A stretch of DNA of 64,000 nucleotides from Anthoceros angustus. Taxonomy: Eukaryota > Streptophyta > Anthocerotopsida > Anthocerotales > Anthocerotaceae. The notes beneath the pieces are model-generated. The model worked only from the letters and a program-made list of their open reading frames with translations. It searched no databases and was not told where the DNA came from. Shown one piece after another: positions 9,491-21,895 of this stretch. The DNA lies in the NCBI GenBank assembly GCA_010909165.1, contig VJWM01000182.1, positions 186,001-250,000 on the forward strand. Direction: 5' to 3'. How positions within the stretch are numbered: position 1 is the first letter of the stretch; each line of letters starts with the position of its first letter. The translations under genes were made by a program, and so were the position numbers.

Positions 9491-10369
9491 CTAGGGAACT
9501 TGAGTTCCGCCCCCTCCACGGATAAGTCCTATGACCCATCCTTGAAGTAAGGCGGAGTAATCGGCTAACCCAAGACCCTCAAGATCTTGATAGTGCTTGT
9601 GTTTTGGCAAGCCCTTTGTGAGGATGTCGCCACGTTGTCCTCTGTATGGACGTGAGTCCACTTTAACCACACCTCTCTCGACCACATCCACGGCGTAGTG
9701 ATGCTGAATTTCAATATGTTTAGTACGTGCATGAAATCTAGGATTTGCCACTAATGCCGGTGACATATTGTCACAATGTAACTTTGTAGGTGCCATCATT
9801 TCTGGTCAAGGTCCTTGAGGCTGCGCTCCCACTGCTTCCTTGGAAGCATCGTAGTGATTTGTACTCCTGCAGCGGAGAGTGCTATGGATGTTTGCTTTTA
9901 CAAGACCGGTTGGGCAAGAGAGGAAGAAGCGATGGGTTGAGAGACTCTTCGAATCACTATCGGATGCCGCGTCAGTGAATCCTTCCGGTAAGCATTTCTG
10001 ATACTTTATACAGAATAAGCACATCGTATGTGTTCCTTTCAATATGTCGAACACACGCTTGGCGCAACCCGGTGGGCTTTTCAGTCGCTCGAGCGTGAGG
10101 CGGTGCTAACGGCATATTGGATATTTGGCCTGGTCCAGTTTGCAACAAATATGAGACGCCCGCAGTACCTATAGGGAATAAGACATGTCTTTGATCTCTC
10201 CCTCGGCTGCGGACCTTTGCTCCGGTAAGTGTGGGTAATTTTCTAAACAAGTGGTCACAAAGAGGCCACATTTACCCTCTTTATCGTTGTAGACTTGAGA
10301 TTCGTACCCAAGGGGTGATTTCGTGTCAAGACAACCAAAACATAGCCAATCCAACCAACACGGACACAA
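9491..10369 (-). pseudogene. Copia RT end and RNase H (frame-broken)
   Basis: Three minus frames carry the end of copia RT and RNase H. Near 10,060-10,200, broken frames match the RT-connection region (LLQTGPGQISN and GLRQACVRHIER). 9806-10054 reads FDILKGTHTMCLF and SDSDSKSLSTHRFFLS, the RNase H core. 9491-9799 reads KLHCDNMSPALVANP, RTKHIEIQHHY and GDILTKGLPKHK, the C-terminal RNase H signature of Ty1/copia. Indels separate the frames. The upstream RT portion is missing because the gypsy element sits there. Confidence 0.85.
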
Positions 10370-12430
10370 ACATCTAGCGATTCTGAGACGAGCTACTATC
10401 CTAACAACACTCGCACTGTGGCTATCTTAGCCACGCGACCTGTTGCTACCTTAGCAGACAGCCGGTTGCTATCTTAGCAACCACCCTCTATTAGCAGGAG
10501 GGGACCACCTTGGGATCATGCACGCTATTAATAGAAGGTGGGACCCACTTGGGATCCAAGTGGATAAGGTGGACACCCTCTCTCTTATCCTTCCACAAAG
10601 TTAGATCCACCAATCGAGTTCGCTCATAACCCCCTTACTCTTGTAGCACTTCTTGATCTCTTTTCTTCCTCAACCTTTCAGCTCACCTTCCTCTTGACCT
10701 TGAGGACTCCTCTCTCTCTCCACTTGAGGTGCCTCTCGCTCCCACTCTCCAAGTTTCCCCAGCCCTCTTCAACTCTCCTTGTTCTCATACCTCACCCCAT
10801 TCAATCTCCACTTCCACTCACGGCTCTCTTCTTGACAACACAAACATCACTTACAGACTTCTCCTCCTTCTTACCTCTCAAACAGCCAATCAGCAACTCC
10901 ATGTCCAAAGATTCTCCACTTCTCAGTTCACTTTTCCTCTCATTTTCCACATACAAACACTCCTTGACTTCTCTTCCACACACAGGCTCCCGCCTTGTCT
11001 TCTTTTCTCCCACGACCTTGACACTGAAAACTCAAACACTGGTGAGTACTAGACAAGCTAGAGAATGAGTAAAGGATGGGCGACCTCCCGGCTTCACAAC
11101 CCCTTCCTCTTGACCTTGAGGAAGTCGCTCCCACTCTGCTTCCTTGGAAGCATCGTAAGTGATTTGTACTCCCCTGTGGAGGAGTGCTATGGATGTTTGC
11201 TTTTACAAGACCGGTTGGCTGAAGAGGAAGAAGCGATGGGTTGAGAGACTCTTCTGGAATCACTATCGGATGCCGTCGGTCGTCGTGAATCCTTCCGGTA
11301 AGCATTTTTACAGCTTTTGTAGAATAAGCACATCATATGTGTTCCTTTCAATATGTCGAACACACGCTTGGCGCAACCCGGTGGGCTTTTCAGTCGCTCG
11401 AGCGTGAGGCGGTGCTAACGGCATATTGGATATTTGGCCTGGTCCAGTTTGCAACAAATATGAGACTGCCCACAGCGTGCCTATAGGGAATAGCAGACAT
11501 GTCTTTGATCTCTCCCTCCGCGGACCTTTGCTCCGGTAAGTGTGGAGTAATTTTCTAAACCAAGTGGTCACAAAGAGGCCACATTTACCCTCTTTATCGT
11601 CGTAGACTTGAGATTCGTACCCAAGGGAGTGATTTCGTGTCAAGACAACATAGCCAATCCAACCAAAACACGGACACCAAAACATCTAGCGATTCTGAGA
11701 CGACTACTATCCTAACACTCGGACACATGGCTATCTTAGCCACGCGACCTATGCTACCTTAGCAGCGGCCGGTTGCTATCTTAGCAACCACCCTCTATTT
11801 CTAGCAGGGGTCCACCTTGGGATCAGTCGGCTATTAATAGAAGGTGGGACCCAGGGATCCAAGTGGATAAGGTGACACCCTCTCTCTCTCTCTTCCACAA
11901 AGTTAGATCCACCAATCGATTCGCTCATAACCCCCTTACTCTTGTAGCACTTCTTGAGACTTCCTCTCTCAGCCTTTCAGCTCACCTTCCAGCTCCATAC
12001 AGACCTCTCAGGCTCTCAGTCCCTTGAGGTGCCTCTCGCTCCCACTCTCCAAGTTTCCCCAGCTCTCTTCAACTCTCCTTGTTCTCACACCTCACGCCCA
12101 TTCAATCTCACTTCAGCTCACGGCTCTCTCTTGACAACACAAACATCACTGACTTCTCATCCTTCTTACCCTCTCAAACAGCCAATCGGCAACTCTCCAT
12201 GTCGGCATTCCCACTTCTCTCGTTCACTTTTCCTCTCATTTTCCACATACAAGCCCACAGCCTCCACTCACTTCCTCTTCCACACACACAGGCTCCCCGC
12301 CTTGTCTTCTTTTCTCACACGACCTTCGACACTCTGAAAACTCAAACACAAGGTGAGTACTAGACAAACTGCAGAGAATGAGTAAGGAGGGACCTCCCCG
12401 GCTTCACGACCCCCTTCCTCTTGACCTTGA
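9819..12430. repeat. 1.3 kb tandem duplication joining copia RT and inserted element end
   Basis: Two copies, about 9819-11117 and 11118-12430. Each contains the copia RT/RNase H fragment followed by a pyrimidine-rich inserted segment rich in TTAGCAAC-type words and GGTGGGACCC. The copies share almost every segment but differ by many 1-10 bp indels. The junction near 11,110 shows CCTTGAGG shared by both parent sequences (compare 9818-9825), consistent with a microhomology-based duplication. Confidence 0.8.
11123..11685 (-). pseudogene. Second copy of the copia RT/RNase H fragment
   Basis: Duplicate of about 9829-10369, encoding the same RT-connection residues (LLQTGPGQISN and GLRQACVRHIER) in a different mix of frames. 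It carries 3-6 bp length differences from the first copy, mostly next to CTG or CAG. It cannot be functional, since it is an internal fragment. Confidence 0.8.
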
Positions 12431-12439
12431 GAACTCCCT

Positions 12440-14365
12440 CCAAGGAGACCACAAGGCTCCCTCCTTGCTTTCCACCACTCTTGCGGATCGGTCCACAGAT
12501 CTGGGCAACAGTAGTCTTCTCGGCTCCTCCTGTGACGGAGAGCGTTCTAGACTTCGGATCTGGTACAAACCCGTGCTCACCCCAAACACCGAGACTTAGG
12601 CCAACATTGCTTACATTTCATCAGAGCCTCTTATACCCAAGATCACCACAAAAGCGGCTTGGGCGCTTGCCAAAAATACCAATCGGTCTTAGCCTACCAA
12701 TCCTAGAGGCCTATCTCTTAATTACATCCACTATGAGAGGATAAGATTTGATCTATAACACATGGGCCTTTAGCTATTTATTACTTACCCTATTACCTCT
12801 CACAGGCCTCCTAGGCCTAGCCCCATGTTCTCCTCTTGCTCTCCTCCCTCTTGGTGGTTGGGCAATCTCTCCCATAAAATCTCTACCTCCTCAGTGGACT
12901 CCTCTCTCTCTTGTGCTCGCGCATGCAGTACTCCTCCTCGGTGAGCTCTTGAATCTGGATGGGTCGGTGAGAGTTTCCTCCTTAAGAATCCAACCCATAG
13001 GTAGGATCCGGTGCCGTCAAGGCATGGATCAAGTACCTCCATGTCCCCCACATGCCCACAACAACATAAACTTTCGGAGACAATCTTCTCTCACCAAGGA
13101 GACCACAAGGCTCCCTTGCTTTCCACCACTCTTGCGGATCCGCCACAGATCTGGGCAACAGTAGTCTTCTCCTCCCGTGAGGGAACAGTGCCTAGACTTA
13201 CAAAGACTGGATCCGAACCCCCAAACCCGTGCTCACCCCAAACACCGAGACTTAGGCCAACATTGCTTACATTTCATCAAGAGGTGCCCTTATACCCAAG
13301 ATCACCAAAAAGCGCTTGCCACAAAATACCAATCGGCCTTAGCCTACCAATCCTAGAGGCCTATCTAATTTCCACTATGAGGAGGATAAGAGATCTATAA
13401 CACATGGGCCTTTAGCTATTTCAGGCCACTTACCCTATTACCTCTGGGCCTCCTAGGCCGCCTAGCCCCATGTTCTCCTCTTGCTCTCCTCCCTCTTGGT
13501 TGGGCAATCTCTCCCATAAAATCTCCACCTCCTCAGCTGGACTCCTCTCTCTTGTGCTCGCAGATAGTCCTACTCCTCCTGAGCTCTTGAATCTGGATGG
13601 GTCGGCCGAGAGTTTCCTCCTAAGAATCCAACCCATAGGTAGGATCCAGTGCCGTCAAGGCATGGATCAAGTACCTCCATGTCCCCCACATGCCCACAAC
13701 AACATAAACTTTCGGAGACAATCTTCTCTCACCAAGGAGACCACAAGGCTCCCTTGCTTTCCACCACTCTTGCGGATCCGCCACAGATCTGGGCAACAGT
13801 AGTCTTCTCCTCCCGTGAGGGAACAGTGCCTAGCTTACAAAGACTGGATCCGAACCCCCAAACCCGTGCTCACCCCAAACACCGAGACTTAGGCCAACAT
13901 TGCTTACATTTCATCAAGAGGTGCCCTTATACCCAAGATCACCAAAAAGCGCTTGCCACAAAATACCAATCGGCCTTAGCCTACCAATCCTAGAGGCCTA
14001 TCTAATTTCCACTATGAGGAGGATAAGAGATCTATAACACATGGGCCTTTAGCTATTCAGGCCACTTACCCTATTACCTCTGGGCCTCCTAGGCCGCCTA
14101 GCCCCATGTTCTCCTCTTGCTCTCCTCCCTCTTGGTTGGGCAATCTCTCCCATAAAATCTCCACCTCCTCAGCTGGACTCCTCTCTCTTGTGCTCGCAGA
14201 TAGTCCTACTCCTCCTGAGCTCTTGAATCTGGATGGGTCGGCCGAGAGTTTCCTCCTAAGAATCCAACCCATAGGTAGGATCCAGTGCCGTCAAGGCATG
14301 GATCAAGTACCTCCATGTCCCCTGTGCCCACAACAACATAAACTTTCGGAGACAATCTTCTCTCA
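12440..14365. repeat. Three tandem units of about 640 bp in the gypsy 3' region
   Basis: The words CCAAGGAGACCACAAGGCTC recur at 12440, 13094 and 13732, and a fourth start (CCAAGGAGA) at 14366 diverges at once. Units are therefore about 654, 638 and 634 bp. Units two and three are almost identical, and unit one differs by scattered indels. No coding capacity is supported. The repeat lies downstream of integrase in the element's orientation, that is, in its 3' untranslated region. Confidence 0.9.
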
Positions 14366-17359
14366 CCAAGGAGAATCCGGGCACATGGTTATCTTGATAA
14401 GCATCCTCAATCTAATGCACCATTGGGAAGTTAGACTTCTTAGGCGGTGCTTACCGCTCCCCAGCTGTTGTCCTCCTCCGGTCTTGCCCCTTCTTCCTTG
14501 TTGTAGCTGGTCTTGGAGCTGTTGCTCCCTTAGCAGTGCAGGTGCTTCCTTAGCGCGGCTTGGCGGTTGCTTAGCAACCTCCTCGGTTTGCTAACTCGAG
14601 ATTCTTCCATGGAGGCTCGCATCTTCCACGGTGGCTCTCCTTGCAATCCACAGCCCTCTTGGCCTCTTTCCAACCTTTCCTTGCCTCGTCCCTCTCCTTC
14701 TTGTGGCGCCCGTAGGCATCCAGTTTCGGCTTGCATCGAGATGACGTGCGGCTCCCCTATGGTGCTTTGTGCGTCAGGAGGCTGAACCATGAGGTTTCTG
14801 ATCCTTGGTCTTGCTGCAACTCTTCTCGGACCTTCCTTAATTTCCTTCCATGCTACCTAGGCGTCCCTCAAGACCTCCTTCTCCCTTTCATTCCTGGAGC
14901 TCCTTGTTGCTCCCCTGTTGCTTCCCTGCTTTGTAAACCTAACAAAGAGGAGGACGAGCTATCGGTCCTCCATCTCACCCTAGTGCGTGCCATAGCCGAG
15001 ACTCTTGCGGTGATGTTAGGCCCCAAACCTTCTGGGGATGGGTTCCCTCCTTCCTATCGCATGGGGCTCTCCCTGCGACCACTTGGGGTATACTTGAGGT
15101 CACCCTTGAGCAGTGGTGACTTTCTCGGATCGGCTCGGTGCCCAAGGTTGGTGATTCCTCCTGTTGACTGTGGCTTCCCGGCCACGGGCTCTGAGCCCAG
15201 TCTTTGCTCAGCCTTTCCTTTGTCACCTTGCATCCGGGTGAGCTCCCGGTCGTGCTCTTGTGGCTCTAGGAGTGGTTGGAGTCCCTGTTGCTCGGCGACC
15301 TCTCTTGGTGCTGTTGGGGTCTTAGCAACTCCGGTTGCTTTGTTAACCATGGTGATGCCTTAGCCCACATTCCTCTTCATGGACACTTGGACTTCTCATC
15401 TTCACTCCCGGTGCCACGGAGATGGCCTCTTCCTCGACTCCTCTTTGGGCTTCCTTCTTTCAAACACGGCCTCCGGGCATGGAAAGGTGAGACCATCTCT
15501 ATCCCCTCCGGCAACTTGGCATGGTCAAAAGTGGATTAAGAAGGGAGATAGAGGCGAGGGGCTGGGTGATGGTAGGGTCAAGTGGTCCCTCTCCGCATCT
15601 TTGTGTCATAGAACATCCTGGCCCAATCTATCTTGGACCCTCTCACCACCTCATAGAAAGACAAGAAAATGGTCGACAATGTGCTCTAGCTTCTTAGTGA
15701 GTGAGAGCAGGATCCTGGCTAATCCGGCCACTCGGGGTCTAACTTGTTGGTGACCCAGCCATTCTCCACCCTAGACAATGTGGGAGCAATGGCTTGTGCC
15801 TCCTGCGACTTTTGGGGAGATGGCTTCGAAAGGATCAATGATTATTCCACCACATTCCTCTTGGCCTCTCATAGACACTGGAACAATGAATATTCCAGTG
15901 CGGGGTTGGTTCTCGTGTTGCCTTCCCTGGCCTTCTCCCTCATGTGTCTGCATTCCGAACCAACTACAGGCTCTTGTAGCACCACTTTTGTCCATGAAGG
16001 ACAAGTGATGCTTAGCCACCAAGACCCTTCACTCTCCGATTGCCCCATGTTGGGCCATTGGGCGATGTGTGGCCTCAATGGCCACGGAGTGTTCTTCTTA
16101 GGTCCCATGCTCCTTGTCTGTGAGCCTAGAGCTGAGCAAGTGTCCGGCTACACCGCCAGCACCACTTCCCCACTTCACCTCTTGGGTGTCGCCTTTCGGT
16201 CGACTCCTCACTGAAATTTCTTCTTAGCCACAGGCTGTTGAAGGATCCCCTGGAGTAGCACTCGGCTCCTCGTACCCATCTCCACGGTGGCGAGGTGCGA
16301 TTTTCTCTGGAATCCACAATCCCTCACATCACAGTGTCTTGCCTTGCCCCTCGGCTTGGTATCTCCGTGTCCCCACGACACGCGTCCACCGTCGACCTCC
16401 CGACCTACGCCGTCGGCACCCACAGGAATTGGAACCCCTCGATCCTATGTCAACACTGCTCCACTCAAGCCAATTCACGCCTTCCTACCTCAAATATGTG
16501 AGTGCGAAGTGTATCCTGCAACCATGGTTGAGCGGTGACCCCACAGTGCGCCGTCTTTGCGGCTCCCTTAGGGTGCGTGCCACCAATTGCACCTACCGTG
16601 CACGCCCCTCTTTCCTGCGGCAATTCCTCGGCCCCTCACTTCACCCCTCGCCTCTCCTCGATTTTCTTGCGGTACCGGTAGCCGCCGGCCTTCTCGGGGC
16701 CGGATTATTCCACACCATTGTTGGGCGATTCTGAGCGCCCCAACTGCTTCGATTCTCCCGCCATCCGCGCCCCGGAGCTTCCTCATCCCGTTCGCGCCTC
16801 GGCTCCTCTCTGTGTAGCCACAGGATCTCCTCGGCCTCGCTTCTACCGCTTCGATCCGCGCATCCCGGACACGCCCATCGATTCGGCCTTCTTGCGCTCG
16901 TCGTTGCCTCCGACTCCTGCCGCCCTTGTGTGTTTCGCTCCGGTCTCGTCACGGTCACGCTCGAGCTTGAGTGTGGCTCGATGCCGGGTTCGCGCAAATA
17001 TTCCTCCCCGCTGGACTTAATTGCTACTAGGACCCCCGTTACTTCCTTGTATTTCCAATGATTTCGCTCAATTGGTTTCCGATTTATCGGAAAATAACTC
17101 CGACTTGGTTGCTACCATAGCAGGCTCCCGTCGGTTCTTGTCATAACAGTCCTGTTAGCGCTAGCCGTTGACGACCAACCCTCAAGGTTACATCCGGGAT
17201 CGGGGACTAGACTCTCTTCCTCCTACTAGGCTCTAGTAGACTTTTCTTATTTCCTAACCTACTTCACATTCCAACTCCACACGATTCTCACAACTTAAAC
17301 ACAAAACAAAAACACTCCTTTTGAGGTCAGTACCCATGTGGTCACCACATACTCCCTTC
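14366..17359. other. Non-coding 3' region of the nested gypsy element
   Basis: Pyrimidine-rich on the plus strand. The open frames here (for example 14731-15363) have biased Cys/Leu/Ser/Pro composition and no recognisable domain. Phrases such as CTTAGCAAC recur and resemble words in 10,400-10,500 and 11,730-11,800, which suggests one element family. Nothing else is supported. Confidence 0.5.
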
Positions 17360-18468
17360 TCATTTGTTGGCGTCCCAACTTATTAATAATACTTCTTCAC
17401 GCGCCAACCATTGACCAGTTGTAGCGAGTCCATCAAGTTCTTTGCGGTTATGGATCCATTGTCGAACACTTGCAGACCAGTAGGGACCCATCCATCTAAG
17501 ATGCGACTTCGAAGTGCATGTACTGTTGTCACAAAGAACGCCAAGTCCCGGAACAACGTACTCTTGTTTTTGCAACTTAGGTCATGCCATTCCTTCCTCT
17601 CTCTTGGGCGTTACATGGGGAGGCTTGTTCCCTGTCTCCATGTCTTTGAACAAAGCCTATGAGCCTCTCCAAGCGGCTCTCCTCCACCGTCATCCTCTTA
17701 TGCTCTTGGACTCTCAGCGTTGGCACTTCAAACTCAATGGGCATGGTGGTGAGTGCCCATAGGTGAGGTAGTAGGGGATTGTGTGGTCACCTTCTCCATC
17801 TGTCGCCCCTGTGAAGCTTCGGTCCCAATCGTAAGTGTAAGTGATGGTTAACTTGTTGAGGATCACTGAAGCAATCCATTAGCTTTCTCGTGAGTCCATT
17901 CGCCTTGGGGTTGTAGGGGTGGTCTTCCTGTGGCTGATGTTGAAGTACTTCACCATGTGTGAGATCACCTCGTTGATGAAATGGGTACCCACTGGCTAAC
18001 CCAATTCCAGCACAGTACCTTGATGATATGCTCAAACAAGAACACGGCCACCACATTTCTGTGTCCACGGGCAAGGCTTGAGCTTCCACCATGCGTCAGT
18101 GGTCCGTTGCTACGAATATATTGATTCGGCTCCCTTGGTCTTGGGTGAATCGGAAGTCAATCCCCACTTCTCAAAGGCGCCAAGGCTAGGATAGGGACCA
18201 ATGGCCCTTTGTGGTCTGGTTGGCTTCCCAACCCTTTGACATGCATCCTGGCAGCAGTGAACTCCCTAGCATCGTGCAAGGTTGGCCACCAATACCACCT
18301 CCAAGATCTTCTTACAGTCACGTTGGTAGCGTAGTGACCTCCAGCCTCCTCCTCATGCAAGGCGCTGAGAACCCGGTCCTTTTGACCATCCTTTACCCAC
18401 AACCTCTCAACTCCATCTGGCCCTACCACATCGGCTTGTCTCGCAGCAGTGCAGAAGTATAGGAACAA
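17360..18468 (-). pseudogene. Second gypsy integrase, zinc-binding to C-terminal domain (frame-broken)
   Basis: 18157-18468 reads as the H2C2 zinc-binding module (LSALHEEEAGGHYATNVTV, then WWPTLHDAREF). 17787-18092 carries the core end, with YNPKANGLTRKLMD. 17360-17660 carries the C-terminal domain in mixed frames (RWMGPYW and, in the next frame, a VNGWRVKKYY-like ending near 17,385). Several frame breaks separate these pieces. Confidence 0.75.
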
Positions 18469-19950
18469 CCTCTGCTTCTTTGTTGCGGTGTTGGTATCGA
18501 CACATTGCTAAAAGCGAAAGACCTCCTCATAGGCTGGCCTGCAAAACTTCTCCCTCCCTTCTCATTTGGTCTTTGTACCTCCGTTTCCGATCAACTTGGC
18601 ATTGGGCCTAGCACTCTCCTCATCCTCCTCCGGGCTTCATCCGGAAAATGATCTTCTTGATCATGCCCCACCTTCCCCGTCTTCAAGCGAGACAAGTAGT
18701 CAGCGTTCACATGCTTCCTCCCCTCACGTGTCTCCACCGTGAAGGTGAACTCTTGCAACAGTAAGATCCAACGAGCTATGCGACCGGATAGATCCGCCTT
18801 GTTGACAAGATGCTTGAGAGCAAAATGGTCAACATGAAACACAAACTCATAGGAGAGGAGATAATGACGAAACTTTCTTCTTGAATACACCATGCAAGGG
18901 CGAGAACCCGGTCCTTTTGACCATCCTTGACCCACAACCTCTCAACTCCATCGGCTACCTACAGCCAGCTCTCCGCTTAACAGTGCGGAGAAGTATAGGA
19001 ACAACCTCCATTCTTTGTTGTGGGATGCATTGGTATCGACGTTGCTAAAAGCGAAAGACCTCCTCATAGGCTGCAAAACTTCTCCTCCCTTCTCATTTGG
19101 TCTTTGTACCTCCGTTTCCGATCAACTTGGCATTGGGCCTAGCACTCTCCTCATCCTCCTCCGGCAAAGCTTCATCCGGAAAATGATCTTCTTGATCATG
19201 CTCCACCTTCTCCGTCTTCAAGCGAGACAAGTAGTCGGCGTTCACATGCTTCCTCCCCTCACGTGTCTCCACCGTGAAGGTGAACTCTTACCGCAAGATC
19301 CAGCAGCTATCGACCGGAGATCCGCCTTGTTGACAAGATGCTTGAGAGCAAAATGGTCAACATGGAACACAAACTCATAGGAGAGGAGATAATGGCGAAA
19401 CTTTCTTCTTGAATACACCATGCAAGGGCGAGAACCCGGTCCTTTTGACCATCCTTGACCCACAACCTCTCAACTCCATCGGCTACCTACAGCCAGCTCT
19501 CCGCTTAACAGTGCGGAGAAGTATAGGAACAACCTCCATTCTTTGTTGTGGGATGCATTGGTATCGACGTTGCTAAAAGCGAAAGACCTCCTCATAGGCT
19601 GCAAACTTCTCCTCCCTTCTCATTTGGTCTTTGTACCTCCGTTTCCGATCAACTTGGCATTGGGCCTAGCACTCTCCTCATCCTCCTCCGGCAAAGCTTC
19701 CAGGAAAATGATCTTCTTGATCATGCTCCACCTTCTCCGTCTTCAAGCGAGACAAGTAGTCGGCGTTCACATGCTTCCTCCCCTCACGTGTCTCCACCGT
19801 GAAGGTGAACTCTTACCGCAAGATCCAGCAGCTATCGACCGGAGATCCGCCTTGTTGACAAGATGCTTGAGAGCAAAATGGTCAACATGGAACACAAACT
19901 CATAGGAGAGGAGATAATGGCGAAACTTTCTTCTTGAATACACCATCCCA
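18354..19950 (-). repeat. Tandem triplication of the gypsy RNase H segment, about 530 bp units
   Basis: Three copies: about 18354-18895, 18896-19423 and 19424-19950. Each contains the RNase H motifs YELVFHVDHFALKHL-like and HVNADYLSR-like on the minus strand. The full reading frame is best in copy one (18591-18935, with IARWILLLQEF and KHVNADYLSRL). Copies two and three lack bases around the CAACAG and GAGCTATGC words and are frame-broken. Unit joins show short shared sequence (ACCAT and CAAGG). Confidence 0.85.
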
Positions 19951-21467
19951 AGGGCTTCCCTTTCGATTGTTGTGTACTTGCGCTCCGCATCGGTGAGTTG
20001 TCCGCGTAGTAGATCGGGTAGTCCCTCTTCTTGTTATCCGGCTCAAGGCGTACCAATGGCGGCGGAAACATCCACGTAAACATGGAAACACAAACTCATA
20101 GGAGAGGAGATAATGACGAAACTTTCATCGAATACACCATCCCAAGGGCTTCCCTTTCGATTGTTGTGTACTTGCGCTCCGTGAGGTGAGTTGCCGCCCG
20201 TAGTAGATCGGGTAGTCTCTTCTTGTTATCCGGCTCAAGACCCACTCCAATGGCGGAAACATCCACGTAAACATGAAACTTCTTGCTCCAATCCGGTCCC
20301 TTGAGGGTTGGAAATTACCAACGTGGTCCTCAAATCTTGAAATCTGCCTCCCTCTCAGGTCCACTCTTGGTCCTTCCTCAACAAGCTGGTCGTGAGCAGC
20401 CCTCCTAGCAAAGTTAGGCACAAAGCGTCGGTAGTAGCCCACCATGCCAAGGAACCCCGGAGTTCCTTGAGAGTTGTTGGCTTCGGGCAACAATCATCTT
20501 CACCTTATGCGGATCAACTTGATGCCTCGTCTTTGAAATTGCATGCAACAAAATCCCTCCGCATGCCAAAGTAGCATTTCTCGGGATGTAGGCAAAGTTG
20601 AGTTTCACGACACCTCGCCAAGCACCGCCAAGTGATCCGGTGCTCCTCCACACTCCCAAACACACAAAATCATCTAGGAATACCTCCATGAACTTGTGGA
20701 GATACTCCTTGAAGATCTCAACCATGCTCGCATGAAGGAACCCCGGCCCAATCCGACGCACTCCTCTTGTATGCGAAGGTCCCCAATCCGTTGTGAAGGG
20801 TAGAGGCGTCACTCTCCCTCAAGTGCACGATTGTACCCAGTGCAGGTCAGAGCAGTACACATCTTCCGACCACCAAATCCGAGGATGTTGTCGATGAATG
20901 GCGGAGGAAATGGTCCTTCTTGGTTGCTTTGTTGAGCTTCCTCGGTCTTGGCATACTCGAATCTTTCGGTCGCTTCGGAACCACAACGATCGGAGCCACC
21001 CACTCCGACGATTGGATAGATGACGCCCGCCTTCAAGTACAATTCAAGCTGCTCCTTCACCTTCGGTGAGTACTTTGGGTTCAGCTTGTATTGGGGACAG
21101 ACGGAGTCGCTCCGGCTCCAAATCGATCCTATGCTCCCCACTTCTTGGGAATCCCCTTCATATCTGTCACCTCGAAGGCAAACACGCCGATGAACAAGGA
21201 GTCGTTTCATTCCTTCTTCCAACGCTGGTTCCACGTGCAAACTTCAAAGACCTTCCTGTGCAATACCTCCACATCCTTAATCTCGTCCGCTTGTACCCAT
21301 TCTCGCCTCCGCGAATTGCTGAAGTCCCGAGGTAAGCTAGCCCACAAGAGCATGCGAGTCATTGAGAGCAAAGTCTCGATTTTACGCCAAAGAACTCCGC
21401 CTGTTGGGTGAAGTACCATCATGCGCCTGGATTCCATGCTCCGGAGAAATGCGTCGGCGGTGTTCAC
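19832..21467 (-). pseudogene. Second gypsy pre-RT and RT region (frame-broken)
   Basis: 20809-21240 reads LNPKYSPKVKEQLELYLKAG then VIYPIV, the typical start of a gypsy RT. 20414-20812 holds LPFTTDWGP-like palm residues, then EIFKEYLHKFMEVFLDDF, where the YxDD box reads FLDDF. 20125-20493 carries GFLGMVGYYRRFVPNFA, the thumb/connection. 19832-20083 has the RNase H entry. 21207-21467 is an upstream polyprotein part I cannot assign. A further duplication of about 190 bp at 19889-20270 repeats the RNase H entry. Multiple indels make the gene inactive as assembled. Confidence 0.75.
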
Positions 21468-21548
21468 AAACCCGCACCATTATCCGTATAAGTACCTTGA
21501 GGAGACAAATTTCGGATCGCCTCGCACTACGTAACCATTCTAAATAGC

Positions 21549-21737
21549 CTAGAGTGTCACTCTAAGATGCATAGGATAAGTCCACGAATATCTGCTGAAG
21601 TCATCATAATTGTTAGATAATAGAGGCACCACCCGCTGAGGGCTGGTGAATTTTTCCGAGATATCGCATGGACTAACTCCAATGCACTGCTCTATGTGCA
21701 TTCTTCTAAACGGAGCTCCTGCCGCTCGAGAATACAA
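21549..21737 (-). pseudogene. Copia integrase fragment
   Basis: A 62-residue frame contains DDFSRYSWTYPM, matching the first catalytic Asp region of Ty1/copia integrase (usually DDYSRYTWVY). It lies right of the nested gypsy element, while the next copia domain, RT, lies left of it at 10,369. The gypsy element therefore interrupted pol between integrase and RT. Confidence 0.75.
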
Positions 21738-21895
21738 GACTCATAAACGGAAGATCCTTAAGCGGGATGGCAAGGGTTCTGGCGTGAAAGCTTGGACATG
21801 TCTATGAGCTTGTGCCGATTAGCATGCCCTAAACGCCAAGATGTTACATTCAAAGAGCTGGCTGAACACACACCGACAAAGAAGCCCCAGATATC

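Larger units (their letters stand above)
10370..21500 (-). mobile_element. Second Ty3/gypsy element nested inside copia, no gag seen
   Basis: Coding lies at 17,360-21,467 on the minus strand: pre-RT region, RT, RNase H, integrase zinc-binding domain, integrase core and integrase C-terminus. It is followed, toward lower coordinates, by about 7 kb of untranslated sequence with tandem repeats. Copia sequence resumes on both sides (RT at 10,369 and integrase at 21,549). The LTR limits are not resolved because the left end is duplicated together with copia DNA. No zinc-knuckle Gag was found between the pre-RT region and the right copia flank, so the element is either 5'-truncated or lacks gag. Confidence 0.7.

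Noticed and set aside
14731-15363. 210-residue plus-strand open frame
   Set aside because: Composition is dominated by Cys, Leu, Ser and Pro, no domain is visible, and it sits in the repeat-rich 3' region of an element. Chance opening is more likely.
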